From an uncultured Flavobacterium sp. (GTDB lineage: Bacteria; Bacteroidota; Bacteroidia; Flavobacteriales; Flavobacteriaceae): 64,000 bases of DNA. A program made the translations under genes and the position numbers. Under the pieces are notes generated by a model. That model had not been told where the DNA came from. It did not search any database and was given only the letters and a program-made list of their open reading frames with translations. This document shows, piece after piece, positions 1 to 8,981 of the stretch (its first letter is position 1; the number at the start of each line of letters is the position of its first letter). Where the stretch lies: positions 35,620-99,619 of the forward strand of contig NZ_CAMLDD010000021.1 of NCBI RefSeq assembly GCF_946478785.1, given 5' to 3'.

Positions 1-1182
1 ATTTCCTCTTGTTGCCACCTGATAATCGTATTTTTTGCCTTGATTGGCTACTAAGGACTGATCCGGAACTCTTTCTAAATACGGAAATTCCAACATCAGA
101 CTTTTAATATGTACCATTTGTCCGGCTCCGGGTGCATTGATGGCGTCACTCCATAATTCTTTGTTTCCGTATGCCGGATTGTCGGCTTTTCTGAACATTT
201 GCATTACGGCATTGTGTCCGTAAGTGTAACCTGCTCCGCCTGCAAAAACCGACCAATATCCGTAGCGTCTTACATCGCTGGCTGTCCATTTTGGCTGTAA
301 GGTATCGTGCAGACCGTGTGGAATTCCTTCGTATGATGGTTCTCCGTCCAAAGTTGGTTTAGTTGGTTTTAAATCCCAGTCTCTATGAACAAATTTGTAA
401 TTATCTTCTTTGAAATTCGTTTTTATCGAATCCTGATCGTATCTTCTGTGACCGGACTGGAACATATTGAAATCCAGCCAGCTTGCGTTATGATAATTCT
501 CTGAAGAATCGGTTCTCCCGAAAGGGTGAAATGTCACTAATTGATCAGGGTTACTGGTTTTTAATATACTTCCGAGTGCGTTCCAGATGTCCTGAAATTT
601 ATCTCCGTAAGTATCGCCACCGTTCAGCCAGATTATATTGGTTCTGTTTTCATATCGGTTGGCTAAAAATTTTGCATATTTTTCAACATCAGCTTTCGTT
701 ACTTTACTTTTAGCACTACTAATATTAGTTCCCCAAACCGGAACCATTGCAAGGTAGATTCCGTTTTTTTGAGCCACATCAAGAGTGTAATCTACGTGGT
801 CCCAGTAATCGTATTCGGGAGCATCCTTTGGATCGTTGCCCGGTGAAGTAATTTGCTGGGACAGATTATCATTCATTAATGCCTGATCACCATACGCATT
901 TACAGCATTCACATTATGCAAAACCATTACCTGAACAACATTGAATCCTTTTGCTTTTCGATCTTCCAAATATTTAACAACACCTTCTCTGTCCAGTTTA
1001 CCAAATGTCAGCCAGCCTGTATCGCCTAACCAGAAAAATGGTTTCCCGTCTTCGGTAACAAAATAATGCTGGTTTGGGGAGACTTTAAGTTTTGGTAAGT
1101 TTTTGGATTGTGAAAATCCGCTTTGTGCTATCAACATAAAGGGTATACAGAGGGCGTATAAATATTTAATTTTCGGATTCAT
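1..1182 (-). CDS. GH140-like apiosidase, C-terminus cut by window edge
   Basis: This gene runs off the left edge; 394 codons are visible, read without a stop from the ATG at 1182. The N-terminus is a signal peptide ending near SGFSQ. Mature sequence begins with KLKVSPNQHYFVTEDGKPFF followed by WLGDTGW, typical of the DUF4038/GH140 TIM-barrel family; the missing part should hold the C-terminal collagen-binding-like domain. The founding GH140 member (B. thetaiotaomicron BT1012) cleaves apiose from the rhamnogalacturonan-II backbone, so a periplasmic or surface apiosidase is the likely role. It follows the beta-helix/barrel gene at 1294 on the same strand across a palindromic repeat and is probably the distal gene of the SusC operon. 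Family assignment is from sequence memory; substrate is inference. Confidence 0.75.
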   Translation of the reverse strand, partial: MNPKIKYLYALCIPFMLIAQSGFSQSKNLPKLKVSPNQHYFVTEDGKPFFWLGDTGWLTFGKLDREGVVKYLEDRKAKGFNVVQVMVLHNVNAVNAYGDQALMNDNLSQQITSPGNDPKDAPEYDYWDHVDYTLDVAQKNGIYLAMVPVWGTNISSAKSKVTKADVEKYAKFLANRYENRTNIIWLNGGDTYGDKFQDIWNALGSILKTSNPDQLVTFHPFGRTDSSENYHNASWLDFNMFQSGHRRYDQDSIKTNFKEDNYKFVHRDWDLKPTKPTLDGEPSYEGIPHGLHDTLQPKWTASDVRRYGYWSVFAGGAGYTYGHNAVMQMFRKADNPAYGNKELWSDAINAPGAGQMVHIKSLMLEFPYLERVPDQSLVANQGKKYDYQVATRGN

Positions 1183-1214
1183 TTTAATTTTATTTTGAAT
1201 TTATGATTTTATTA

Positions 1215-1284
1215 GTCATTGCGAGGAACGAAGCAATCTCATTAGTTGCTCTCGTTATGTGATTGCTTCGTTCCTCGCAATGAC
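1215..1284. repeat. Dispersed palindromic repeat, GAGGAACGAAGC family, full copy
   Basis: Two 24-base arms, beginning GTCATTGCGAGG and ending CCTCGCAATGAC, are perfect reverse complements around a 22-base centre. The transcript would form a long hairpin between the beta-helix and GH140 genes. Related copies lie at 23713-23781 (left arm decayed), 28942-29011 (full) and 35530-35617, with a half copy at 32385-32412. There is no coding capacity; it is a MITE/REP-like element that may attenuate or stabilise operon mRNA. Confidence 0.9.
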
Positions 1285-1293
1285 AAACCTTGA

Positions 1294-4200
1294 TTAATTT
1301 TTCTTCACTACAAAAAGTACTTTTTCTTTTATTTCAGCTTGTGGAATTACGACTTGTTTTCCTCCGCTGATATTTGATTTTTTCGTAAAACTTCCATTTG
1401 AAGCATTAATTGCGTATACTTCGAAAGTTCCTTTGTGATTTGATAAATCGATTGAAACGTCCTGCTCGTTTTTCAGATAAAAAAGATAAGAATTGCCTTT
1501 ATTTTCAAGCTTCCAGAGCTTGTCTGAAAAAGTAGTTCCTTCTGCAAACTTCATACCAGTTAAGGCAGAATGAAACGCAGAAAGTTCAATTTTTGGAACA
1601 TTTGCCAAAGAAGCCCCTCCCATTAATGCTGGCCATCCAAATCGAGGTGCTCCCATTGTGGAATATAATACTGCTTTTTCCGGATATTTTTCACGGTATT
1701 CGCGAACAGCTCTATAAACCTGATCATCGGTTTCTTTTCCGGTTTTGATTTTACGAGCGTGCTGGCGTGGTGATAAGTTTTTTCCGCCTTCCGGGGCATA
1801 CAATGTTCCGTCTTCTTTGTAATACCAATATCTGATGTCAATTACATCCACTGTTTTGGCTCTTGCTTCATCATTTAAAATAGCATCCTGAACATCTTTT
1901 GTCGCACTTAAAGCAATTTTGGATTGGTTTTGGTGTGACTTCTCGTAGTTAGCTATCACGTCAATCCAAAATTGCATAAAGCTCAACGGGCCTGTATATT
2001 CGGCACTTGTGAGTTGCAGAACGTTAGCATTATCTTTGAAATTTTCCAGATTTTTTTCGATGAAGGCTACGTGTAACTTTCTTATATCTGCATTTTTTAC
2101 ATCATAAAACTGTTCGGCAAGGAAAATCCTTTTGTCGCCTGCATATGGCGGAGGTTCTGGCAATCCTGTTGTATTGATATTATTTGCCGGACGCCATGGT
2201 GAACTTGACCAATGTGCGCCTGCTTCTAAAATATTATGTTGGAAATACGCTTCGTTTAATAAAATTTTATTTTTTTGACCGGCTAATTCTGCAAAGGTTT
2301 TCAATCGGTTCCAGTACCAGGCATTGTATCGGGTCAAATCGTATTTGCTCAGATGATCCCAGGCGATTCCCTGACCGCTTCTGTCGAAAGGCTGTTCGTA
2401 AAAAGGTGCCCAAACATCGGCATCCATTCTTCTGATGCGTTCGTGATCGGCCATTCTTTGTTCGTACCACAATCCGTAATTATGATCGATTGCCGATTTA
2501 TTGTTTTCGACCAAATAGTTGACGGTTTCTTCCAGATTATCAGTGTAACCCATTCCATAATGTCCGGGAACAAATCGGGTGATATGTGGTCTTGATTTTG
2601 CGATTTCAGATTCGCGCAGACTGCCTCTCCACCAGGGAACATCAATAATTTCTCCGGTAATTACTCCTTTTAAAGATGTTAATAATCCGTTGGTTATGGT
2701 GATTTTATCAGTATTCGAATTCGCAACTATATCTGATTTTACTTCATCAATTCGTTTTGCTTTTGCATAAGCAATTGCAATAGGATTTCTAGTTGATGCT
2801 TTACTAATAAACTGTTTTAAAGTTTCGTTTAATTTATAAGCTTCGGCTGTTAAAGCTGTCGCTTGTTCTATCGTTGGGCTTGAAGAAGGTTCTGAACCTA
2901 AATCCATAATTTGAGCATCCATCGGTAATTTCCCCAGACGCTGTTCCAGCAAAGCATAAAATAAACTTCTTGGGCTGATGTGATTGTTCACGTCTTTCCA
3001 ATGTCCGTTTCCTGCCCATTGCGCCCAAACTCCAAATGCCCAGTTGTTGGCAGTTGGCGGATTATAATTTTCTATTTTGGACGCCGAAGTTTCCCAGATA
3101 ACGCTATTGGCAACATTCCATCCTAATCCTCTTGCGTCTTGTTCTTTATTTTTGAAACTGATGGCATTTCCATCAATTAAGGAAACATCAAAAAGGATTC
3201 CGGTTGCCCAGCTTCCTACAGAACCGCTGAAACTATAGGACTGATGTGATTCACATTGCAAAAAGACATTCGGTCCAGCCGTAGCGTAACCTCCAACTAC
3301 AAAATCATTATATCCGAATTCCGAATAACATCTTTGAAATAAAGTCTGTTGGCCTTCAGTATAAAAAGTATTTCTTCTATGTGCTGCGATTTCCGAAATC
3401 GGATTTAAAGCCAGACAATCTTCGACAGTGATTCTTTTGGCCGTTTTTAAAATAGAAACCGCGCCGCCTGCAAACTGTTCAAAATTGACTTGTCGTACCC
3501 AGATATCTTCCGCATTTTCGATAGAAATTCCGTACCATCTGTGCTGTTCGTCTTTTGGATTTATGCTATCATAATCTGATTTCAAAGTAAGATTTTCAAC
3601 ACCCGAATTATTAATTCGCCCTGACCAAGTATAATTTACTACAGTTGATTTTGATAATTCTTCATCCAATTCATTGGTTAAAGGTGCATCAATAGTAATT
3701 TTATTTCCCTGAACGTTTGTAATTTCCCTGTCTGCTCGAATAACAAAATCATCGGCTTTCCAGCCAATCCAACCGCTTTCTCCACCAAAATCATTCATTG
3801 ACAAAAGATCAATCCATTTTTTAGTAATAGGAGTATTGATGACAATATGATCTCCTTTTTTGAGATTAGTGACATTTTTTACAACTAAAACAGTCGCTCC
3901 TAATCCTGTATAATTAGTCGCAATTTCTGTTGTTTCCTTAAGAATACGATTATTGATTCCGCTGATATTGACAATGGCTTTTCTGTTGGTTGTGGTTCCT
4001 AAAAGTGTCGTTCCGTTAATTCCTGAACCGCTTCCTCTTAGTACAACTCCGCTTTCCTTAATATTGATTTCTCCTGAAACTTTGAAGATTCCTTTGTCTA
4101 AAAGTACAGTTCCTTTAAACCCGTTTTTATCGGCTTTCAATTTGGCAACATAATCTACAGCTGCCTGAATTGTTTTTGTTGCATCTACTTCAATATGTGG

Positions 4201-4464
4201 TACAAAAGCTTTGATAGCTACATCCGGAATGGCAACCGAAGAAGCTTTATAACCGGCAAAAGAAAAATCCGGGATCTGGTTTCCTTTTGTATCGGCTGTC
4301 CGCTCCAATTTTCCTTCTTTGGTTTTTGTAATATCGGGAAAACTATTCTGAGCAGTTCCTATTTGGATACTTAAAAGCACCGAGAAAACCGACAAAACTA
4401 TTTTATCTTTTTGTAGAGAAATTGTATTTTTTAACTGGATAAAATTCACTTTAAATTTTTTCAC
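1294..4464 (-). CDS. Secreted right-handed beta-helix protein fused to a barrel-like domain (DUF4955/DUF6298-type)
   Basis: 1056 residues. An N-terminal signal peptide ends near residue 39 (IGTAQ). Residues of roughly 90-550 look like a pectate-lyase-type right-handed beta-helix (GTVLLDKGIFKVSGEI, VVLRGSGSG, and turns such as ITVEDCLAL). Residues of about 640-950 form a second domain rich in Trp, His and acidic residues (HYGMGYTDNLEETV, DADVWAPFYEQPF, LLNEAYFQHNILE, GAHWSSSPWRP) resembling a glycosidase TIM barrel; the tail looks like a small beta-sandwich. I recall similar Bacteroidota proteins labelled DUF4955 or DUF6298, but am not sure of the label. No characterised activity is known to me. 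Its place between a PL1 and GH140 suggests a pectin side-chain enzyme. The domain pairing is noteworthy and is listed as a finding. Confidence 0.6.
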   Translation of the reverse strand: MKKFKVNFIQLKNTISLQKDKIVLSVFSVLLSIQIGTAQNSFPDITKTKEGKLERTADTKGNQIPDFSFAGYKASSVAIPDVAIKAFVPHIEVDATKTIQAAVDYVAKLKADKNGFKGTVLLDKGIFKVSGEINIKESGVVLRGSGSGINGTTLLGTTTNRKAIVNISGINNRILKETTEIATNYTGLGATVLVVKNVTNLKKGDHIVINTPITKKWIDLLSMNDFGGESGWIGWKADDFVIRADREITNVQGNKITIDAPLTNELDEELSKSTVVNYTWSGRINNSGVENLTLKSDYDSINPKDEQHRWYGISIENAEDIWVRQVNFEQFAGGAVSILKTAKRITVEDCLALNPISEIAAHRRNTFYTEGQQTLFQRCYSEFGYNDFVVGGYATAGPNVFLQCESHQSYSFSGSVGSWATGILFDVSLIDGNAISFKNKEQDARGLGWNVANSVIWETSASKIENYNPPTANNWAFGVWAQWAGNGHWKDVNNHISPRSLFYALLEQRLGKLPMDAQIMDLGSEPSSSPTIEQATALTAEAYKLNETLKQFISKASTRNPIAIAYAKAKRIDEVKSDIVANSNTDKITITNGLLTSLKGVITGEIIDVPWWRGSLRESEIAKSRPHITRFVPGHYGMGYTDNLEETVNYLVENNKSAIDHNYGLWYEQRMADHERIRRMDADVWAPFYEQPFDRSGQGIAWDHLSKYDLTRYNAWYWNRLKTFAELAGQKNKILLNEAYFQHNILEAGAHWSSSPWRPANNINTTGLPEPPPYAGDKRIFLAEQFYDVKNADIRKLHVAFIEKNLENFKDNANVLQLTSAEYTGPLSFMQFWIDVIANYEKSHQNQSKIALSATKDVQDAILNDEARAKTVDVIDIRYWYYKEDGTLYAPEGGKNLSPRQHARKIKTGKETDDQVYRAVREYREKYPEKAVLYSTMGAPRFGWPALMGGASLANVPKIELSAFHSALTGMKFAEGTTFSDKLWKLENKGNSYLFYLKNEQDVSIDLSNHKGTFEVYAINASNGSFTKKSNISGGKQVVIPQAEIKEKVLFVVKKN

Positions 4465-4548
4465 AAGCTTTATATATTAACGTTTTTTGAAAACTATTAA
4501 TTTAATGCGTTAATTATTTTAAATTGATATTATTAAAAACAAAATGTA

Positions 4549-4636
4549 CCGAGCCTATGGCTCTTATTACTGTTCTGCATTTTTAAACTGGACTAAAGTC
4601 CAGCCCTACAAAATGCTCCGAGCCTATGGCTCTTTT
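4549..4636. repeat. Dispersed palindromic repeat, GAGCC/GGACT family
   Basis: Two copies of the small palindrome CCGAGCCTATGGCTC flank CTGGACTAAAGTCCAG, itself palindromic, followed by CCCTACAAAATG. The same modules recur at 25288-25525 and 57984-58096. The element ends one base before the PL1 stop codon and could form several stacked hairpins in the mRNA. It carries no gene. Confidence 0.85.
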
Positions 4637-6343
4637 TTACTGTAATAATCCTTTGGAATTTGCCAAAGTATCGTTATTATTTACTGTTTTTGTCCAATCT
4701 GTTTTGCTTTTTGGATCTATTCCGTTAAAATACTTTTCGATATTAGTGTAGCCATCACCATTTAAATCCTTGTTTGCATCTGAAGCATCCTTTGGATTTA
4801 AGCCATATTTCTTTTCCCAGACATCCGGAATTCCGTCATTATCAGAATCTTTATAGGCTTTTCCTTTGTATTCCGGATAACCGCCTACCTGATCGGGATG
4901 TGTTATAATACCTTTTTTATAAGAGTCGGCAGGTAATCTTCTTTTGATATATTCTTTTCCGATTGTATTTTCCAGGCCGTCTTTTACCTCAATTTTACCA
5001 GTACGAACCTGTTTTATGATTCTCTCATCAACAGCATCCCTTTTGGGCAAAGTTGCTCCCACATTATTCAAAACGAATTCGTAGGCTTCTTCTGCTTTCA
5101 TAATGGTGATATGAGGCATTGAAAAAGGTTTTGGCTGTTTAATACTTTCTAAATATCCTTTCGTTTCTTCTGCCGATTGGTCTTCTAATTGTACACCGCC
5201 ATTCCAGTTATCTGCTGTAACCTCGGGAGAACCCATTATAAAATTTCCCGAAACATAAGCTCTGCCATACGTTTTTGGTTTCATGTAACCCGATTCTGGT
5301 TTCAAAATTCTGTAACGAATTGGCTGATCTGTTGGTGTGATTGGTCCCGGCTTGAAATAATTATTGATGATATTGAACATCGAACGATAATCACCTCCAT
5401 CCAAAGAACGGTTCCACCAGTTGAAAATCACATTATTTACAAAATTAAAATCCCCGTACATTCCGACAGAAGCATTTCGGGAAATATTATCGGCCCATAA
5501 GTTACGCATAAATGTGCTGTTTAATCCGCCAATCGTACTTCCGAAAGCATGATTATAAGTATCTAAACCTTCGGACGAAATAGTATTTTGAATGGTAATA
5601 TTACAAGCAGGCAATTTTTCCAGTTTTGATTTCTCATTGGCCTGAAATTGATGTCTGTATAAAGATATATTTTCATCAAGCCCCCAGCTTACAGAGCAGT
5701 GATCAATGATTATATTGCCCATTGGATTACCACCAAGGGCATCGTCTCTTCGGGTAACATCGGTTGCTCCCCTGCGGAAACGGACATGTCTGATGATGAC
5801 ATCATGCGTATCAATCACCAAACTTTCTCCTGCAATACAAATTCCGTCGCCAGGAGCCGTTTGTCCGGCAATTGTTACGTAAGGTGCACGCATGCTGATT
5901 CTCTTCTTTAACTGTATAATTCCGGAAACGTTGAACACGATAGTTCGCGCTCCAACTGCTTCACAAGCTTCTCTGAAAGTTCCTTTTCCGCTGTCTTCCA
6001 AACTCGTTACAACGAATATTTTACCGCCTCTTCCTCCCGGTGTAAATGCCCCGCCACCTTCAGCTCCCGGAAAAGCAGGAATATCAGCATGAACAAAATC
6101 TTTAGGATAAGAAGCCCAAGGCAAATACGGACGGCCTAATTTTGCTTCAGCCTGAATGGTGCTATAATTGGCATTCCAGATTTCGGCCAGTCTTTTTTCT
6201 TCATCTGCTAAAATCGCATCAGCTTTGTCCTGAAGTGGCTTTGGAATTTCGGGATATTGTGCATACGCAGCCGAAAAGAAAGAACAAAATGCAATGATTA
6301 TTATTGTTCGCTTAATGGTGGTATTTGGAAAAATATTTTGCAT
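4637..6343 (-). CDS. Secreted pectate lyase-like protein, PL1 family (first copy)
   Basis: 568 residues with a signal peptide ending at about residue 28 (SAAYAQ). The lyase beta-helix begins at FPGAEGGGAFTPGGRGGKI and shows the PL1 hallmarks GTFREACEA, VTIAGQTAPGDGI, HDVIIRHVRFR and IIIDHCSVSWGLDEN. The C-terminus carries a calcium-binding thrombospondin-3-like motif (DSDNDGIPDVWEKKYGLNP then NGDGYTNIEKY). PL1 enzymes cleave de-esterified polygalacturonate by beta-elimination with calcium. It is a close paralogue of the gene at 7187; the two sandwich a DUF3826 gene. Related B. thetaiotaomicron proteins act on the RG-II/homogalacturonan backbone; exact specificity here is inference. Confidence 0.85.
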   Translation of the reverse strand: MQNIFPNTTIKRTIIIIAFCSFFSAAYAQYPEIPKPLQDKADAILADEEKRLAEIWNANYSTIQAEAKLGRPYLPWASYPKDFVHADIPAFPGAEGGGAFTPGGRGGKIFVVTSLEDSGKGTFREACEAVGARTIVFNVSGIIQLKKRISMRAPYVTIAGQTAPGDGICIAGESLVIDTHDVIIRHVRFRRGATDVTRRDDALGGNPMGNIIIDHCSVSWGLDENISLYRHQFQANEKSKLEKLPACNITIQNTISSEGLDTYNHAFGSTIGGLNSTFMRNLWADNISRNASVGMYGDFNFVNNVIFNWWNRSLDGGDYRSMFNIINNYFKPGPITPTDQPIRYRILKPESGYMKPKTYGRAYVSGNFIMGSPEVTADNWNGGVQLEDQSAEETKGYLESIKQPKPFSMPHITIMKAEEAYEFVLNNVGATLPKRDAVDERIIKQVRTGKIEVKDGLENTIGKEYIKRRLPADSYKKGIITHPDQVGGYPEYKGKAYKDSDNDGIPDVWEKKYGLNPKDASDANKDLNGDGYTNIEKYFNGIDPKSKTDWTKTVNNNDTLANSKGLLQ

Positions 6344-6430
6344 GAGAATCTTTGTTTTAGTTCTTAGTACCTAGTAATTAGTCCTTAGTCATAGTAAATA
6401 GTTTTAAAGCTAATCACTAAGGGCTATAAA

Positions 6431-7105
6431 TTATTTACCTGATTTGGCTTTTTCTCTCTCTTCAACTCGTTTGTGCCAGTCTTTACTTTCTTTGTTTAAA
6501 TCATAACCTTGTTTTGATAAATAGTTATTGATTCTTCCTTTGTATTTACCAAACCATCCGTGCTTTTCTTTAGATGAACCGCCGTCCATAGCGTGTTCTC
6601 TTGCTTCAACCAAAGCGTTGTAGATGTATTCTTTTTGTTCTTTGGTTAAATTTGGCAGCATGTCGTTATAACCAGCTACAGTTATTGGAAGCACTCCGTA
6701 GGTCATTCCGTCTTTAACTTCAGTAATGTTAGCATCGTTTAACTGCGTTCCTAATTTTTTCAAATAGGTTTTATGCAATTTATCGATTGACTTGTCTGCT
6801 TTTGATTTCAGTTTTTCAATAGCAGCATTTTGTTTTTCTTTAGCTAAACTGCTGTCCTCTTTTACCTTTTTGATTGCAGCATCTCTTCCGTCATGAATTT
6901 TACTCAAATCACGAAATTGCTGCGCAATAATATGGGTTACAGCAGTTTCTTTTTCCTTGTTTCCCAAAGTCAGCTTTTCGACAATTTTTGTCGCTCTTTC
7001 ATTGGTTACTTTTACATATTCCGGATCCAGATGTTGCTGTGCGCTTATTTCGCAAAAAGCAAACACAAGAAACAATAGAGCAAGACTTATTTTTTTTGAT
7101 AACAT
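6431..7105 (-). CDS. DUF3826 family secreted protein
   Basis: 224 residues. Residues 1-22 are a signal peptide (FAFCEISAQ). The remainder is highly charged and almost entirely helical, with a probable coiled coil around residues 70-115 (DAAIKKVKEDSSLAKEK and neighbours), then GMTYGVLPITVAGYNDMLPNL and a C-terminal EAREHAMDGGSS and KHGWFGKYKGRINNYL signature. This matches my memory of DUF3826, a family of unknown function common in Bacteroidota pectin loci. It lies between two PL1 genes with gaps of about 80-90 bases, almost certainly in their operon. No catalytic motif is obvious; a periplasmic chaperone, enzyme partner or binding role would be speculation. Confidence 0.8.
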   Translation of the reverse strand: MLSKKISLALLFLVFAFCEISAQQHLDPEYVKVTNERATKIVEKLTLGNKEKETAVTHIIAQQFRDLSKIHDGRDAAIKKVKEDSSLAKEKQNAAIEKLKSKADKSIDKLHKTYLKKLGTQLNDANITEVKDGMTYGVLPITVAGYNDMLPNLTKEQKEYIYNALVEAREHAMDGGSSKEKHGWFGKYKGRINNYLSKQGYDLNKESKDWHKRVEEREKAKSGK

Positions 7106-7186
7106 AATAATTGTATTTTATTTTTTAAACACTCTTGCTCCAATAATGAATCATGAAGCAAGAATGTTATAAAATGAGCTCAATAA

Positions 7187-8893
7187 TTAATTAAGCAGAG
7201 ATTTTGTTAAAGTTTCACGATTGTTTTTTAAATCTTTCCAATCGGTTTTCTTTTTAGGGTTGGTTCCGTTAATGTATTCTTCGATGTTGGTATAACCATC
7301 ATTATCTGAATCAATTGTTGCATCAGAAGCATCATTTGGGTTTAATTTGTTTTTCTTCTCGTAAGCATCAGGAAGTCCGTCTTTATCAGAATCGATATAA
7401 GATGTTCCTTTGTATTCAGGATAACCTCCTACTTGCGAAATATCAGTAATGATTCCAAGCTTGTATGAATCCTTACCTAAACGTCTGTGCTCAAACTGAT
7501 AAAACGAATCCGGATTAAGTCCTTCAATATACTCAGGCTTTCCGGTTTTGACAACACGCACAATTCTGGTATCAACTTTATCGCGTAAAGGCAAAGTTGC
7601 CCCGGCATTTTCAAGCACATAATCAAATGATTGTTCTGCACTCATCATTTTAGTAAACCAAGGCATTGGCATTGGTTCGTTTACTCTCATTTTAGGAAAG
7701 TAAGTTGAAGCTTCTTCAAAAGACATTGCTTCTCCTTTTTTATTTTCCATTTGTACTCCACCATTCCAGTTGTCTTTAGAAACTTTTTCATTTCCTTCTA
7801 CAAAGTTGCCATTTACATAAGCTCTTCCAAAAACCAAATATGGTAATTTACTGCGTCCTGATTCTGGTTTTAAAATTCGGTAGCTAATCGGTTCCTCTTT
7901 GTTGGTAGCAGGTCCTGGCTTAAAATAATTGTTTATAATGTTGTATTTAGCAGTATAATCTCCCCCATCGATAGAACGATTTACCCAATTGAAAACAACA
8001 TTATTCCAGAAATTAAAAATTCCGTTCCAGCCAATAGAAGGGTTTCTCCCTGTATTACTAGACCACAAATTGCGCATAAAAGAACAATTTTCTCCTCCTA
8101 AAGTACTACCAAAAGCATGATTATAAGTATCTAACCCTTCGGCAAATAAACTATTTTGAATAGTTACATTTACAGTAGGTAATTTTAGGTCTTTAGAATT
8201 TGGTGTACCATCATTGTACATGTGTCTGTAAAAAGACATATTTTCATCTAATCCCCAGGTACCAGAAACGTGATCCATAATGATATTCCCTACAGGATTA
8301 CCGCCGATAGCGTCGTCACGACGTCCTACGAAAGTTTCTCCTCTGCGAAAACGCATGTGACGGATTATCACATCATGAGTATCTATCCAAATAGTTTCGC
8401 CGGCAACGCAAATCCCGTCACCAGGAGCCGTTTGTCCGGCAATGGTCACATAAGGAGCACGCACAATTAACGGACTATTTAATTTAATGATTCCCGCAAC
8501 ATTAAATACAATGATTCTTGCACCACCTGTTTCTAAAGCTTCACGCAAGGTTCCCGGTCCGCGGTCATTAAGACTTGTTACAGTAATTACTTTACCGCCA
8601 CGACCGCCAAAGCTATACATTCCTCCTCCTTCGGCTCCCGGAAAAGCAGGAATGGATGCCTGAGGCAAATCGGTAGGTCTTGATGCCCATGGAATAAAAG
8701 GCTTTCCTTGTGCTGCTTCTTTTTCAACAATAATTTTAGCTTTTTCCCAAGCTTCATTTGAACGCTTTTCAGCATCTGCTTTAATTGAATCTTCACGTGC
8801 TTTTACTTCTGAAGAAATTTTGGGGTACTGCGCAAAACATTTTACGCTTCCAAAAAGCAGGAAAGGCAATAAAAATAATACAGAATTTTTCAT
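7187..8893 (-). CDS. Secreted pectate lyase-like protein, PL1 family (second copy)
   Basis: 568 residues from the ATG at 8893, chosen because MKNSVLFLLPFLLFGSVKCF gives a proper signal peptide; the reading frame is open further upstream to 8998 but that would overlap the SusD stop and bury the signal peptide. Domains mirror the gene at 4637: FPGAEGGGMYSFGGRGGKV, GTLREALETGGARIIVFNVA, IAGQTAPGDGICVAGE, HDVIIRHMRFRRGE, IIMDHVSGTWGLDEN, and a C-terminal DSDKDGLPDAYEKKNKLNP calcium-motif tail. In the IDH segment His is followed by V-S-G rather than C-S-V. It is the gene directly after SusD, in the position where a surface endo-enzyme is common. Confidence 0.85.
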   Translation of the reverse strand: MKNSVLFLLPFLLFGSVKCFAQYPKISSEVKAREDSIKADAEKRSNEAWEKAKIIVEKEAAQGKPFIPWASRPTDLPQASIPAFPGAEGGGMYSFGGRGGKVITVTSLNDRGPGTLREALETGGARIIVFNVAGIIKLNSPLIVRAPYVTIAGQTAPGDGICVAGETIWIDTHDVIIRHMRFRRGETFVGRRDDAIGGNPVGNIIMDHVSGTWGLDENMSFYRHMYNDGTPNSKDLKLPTVNVTIQNSLFAEGLDTYNHAFGSTLGGENCSFMRNLWSSNTGRNPSIGWNGIFNFWNNVVFNWVNRSIDGGDYTAKYNIINNYFKPGPATNKEEPISYRILKPESGRSKLPYLVFGRAYVNGNFVEGNEKVSKDNWNGGVQMENKKGEAMSFEEASTYFPKMRVNEPMPMPWFTKMMSAEQSFDYVLENAGATLPLRDKVDTRIVRVVKTGKPEYIEGLNPDSFYQFEHRRLGKDSYKLGIITDISQVGGYPEYKGTSYIDSDKDGLPDAYEKKNKLNPNDASDATIDSDNDGYTNIEEYINGTNPKKKTDWKDLKNNRETLTKSLLN

Positions 8894-8981
8894 GTTAATT
8901 TTAATTTTGTAATTCGATTTAAACAAATCACCTGTATCTTTTTTAGGGAATACAGGTGAGAAGTTGTTGTTGTTTTTATAA

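Noticed and set aside
483..713. Plus-strand reading frame opposite the GH140 gene
   Set aside because: It is a shadow on the antisense strand of a clear GH140 coding sequence, with no family resemblance. The many other antisense frames in the window were dismissed for the same reason.
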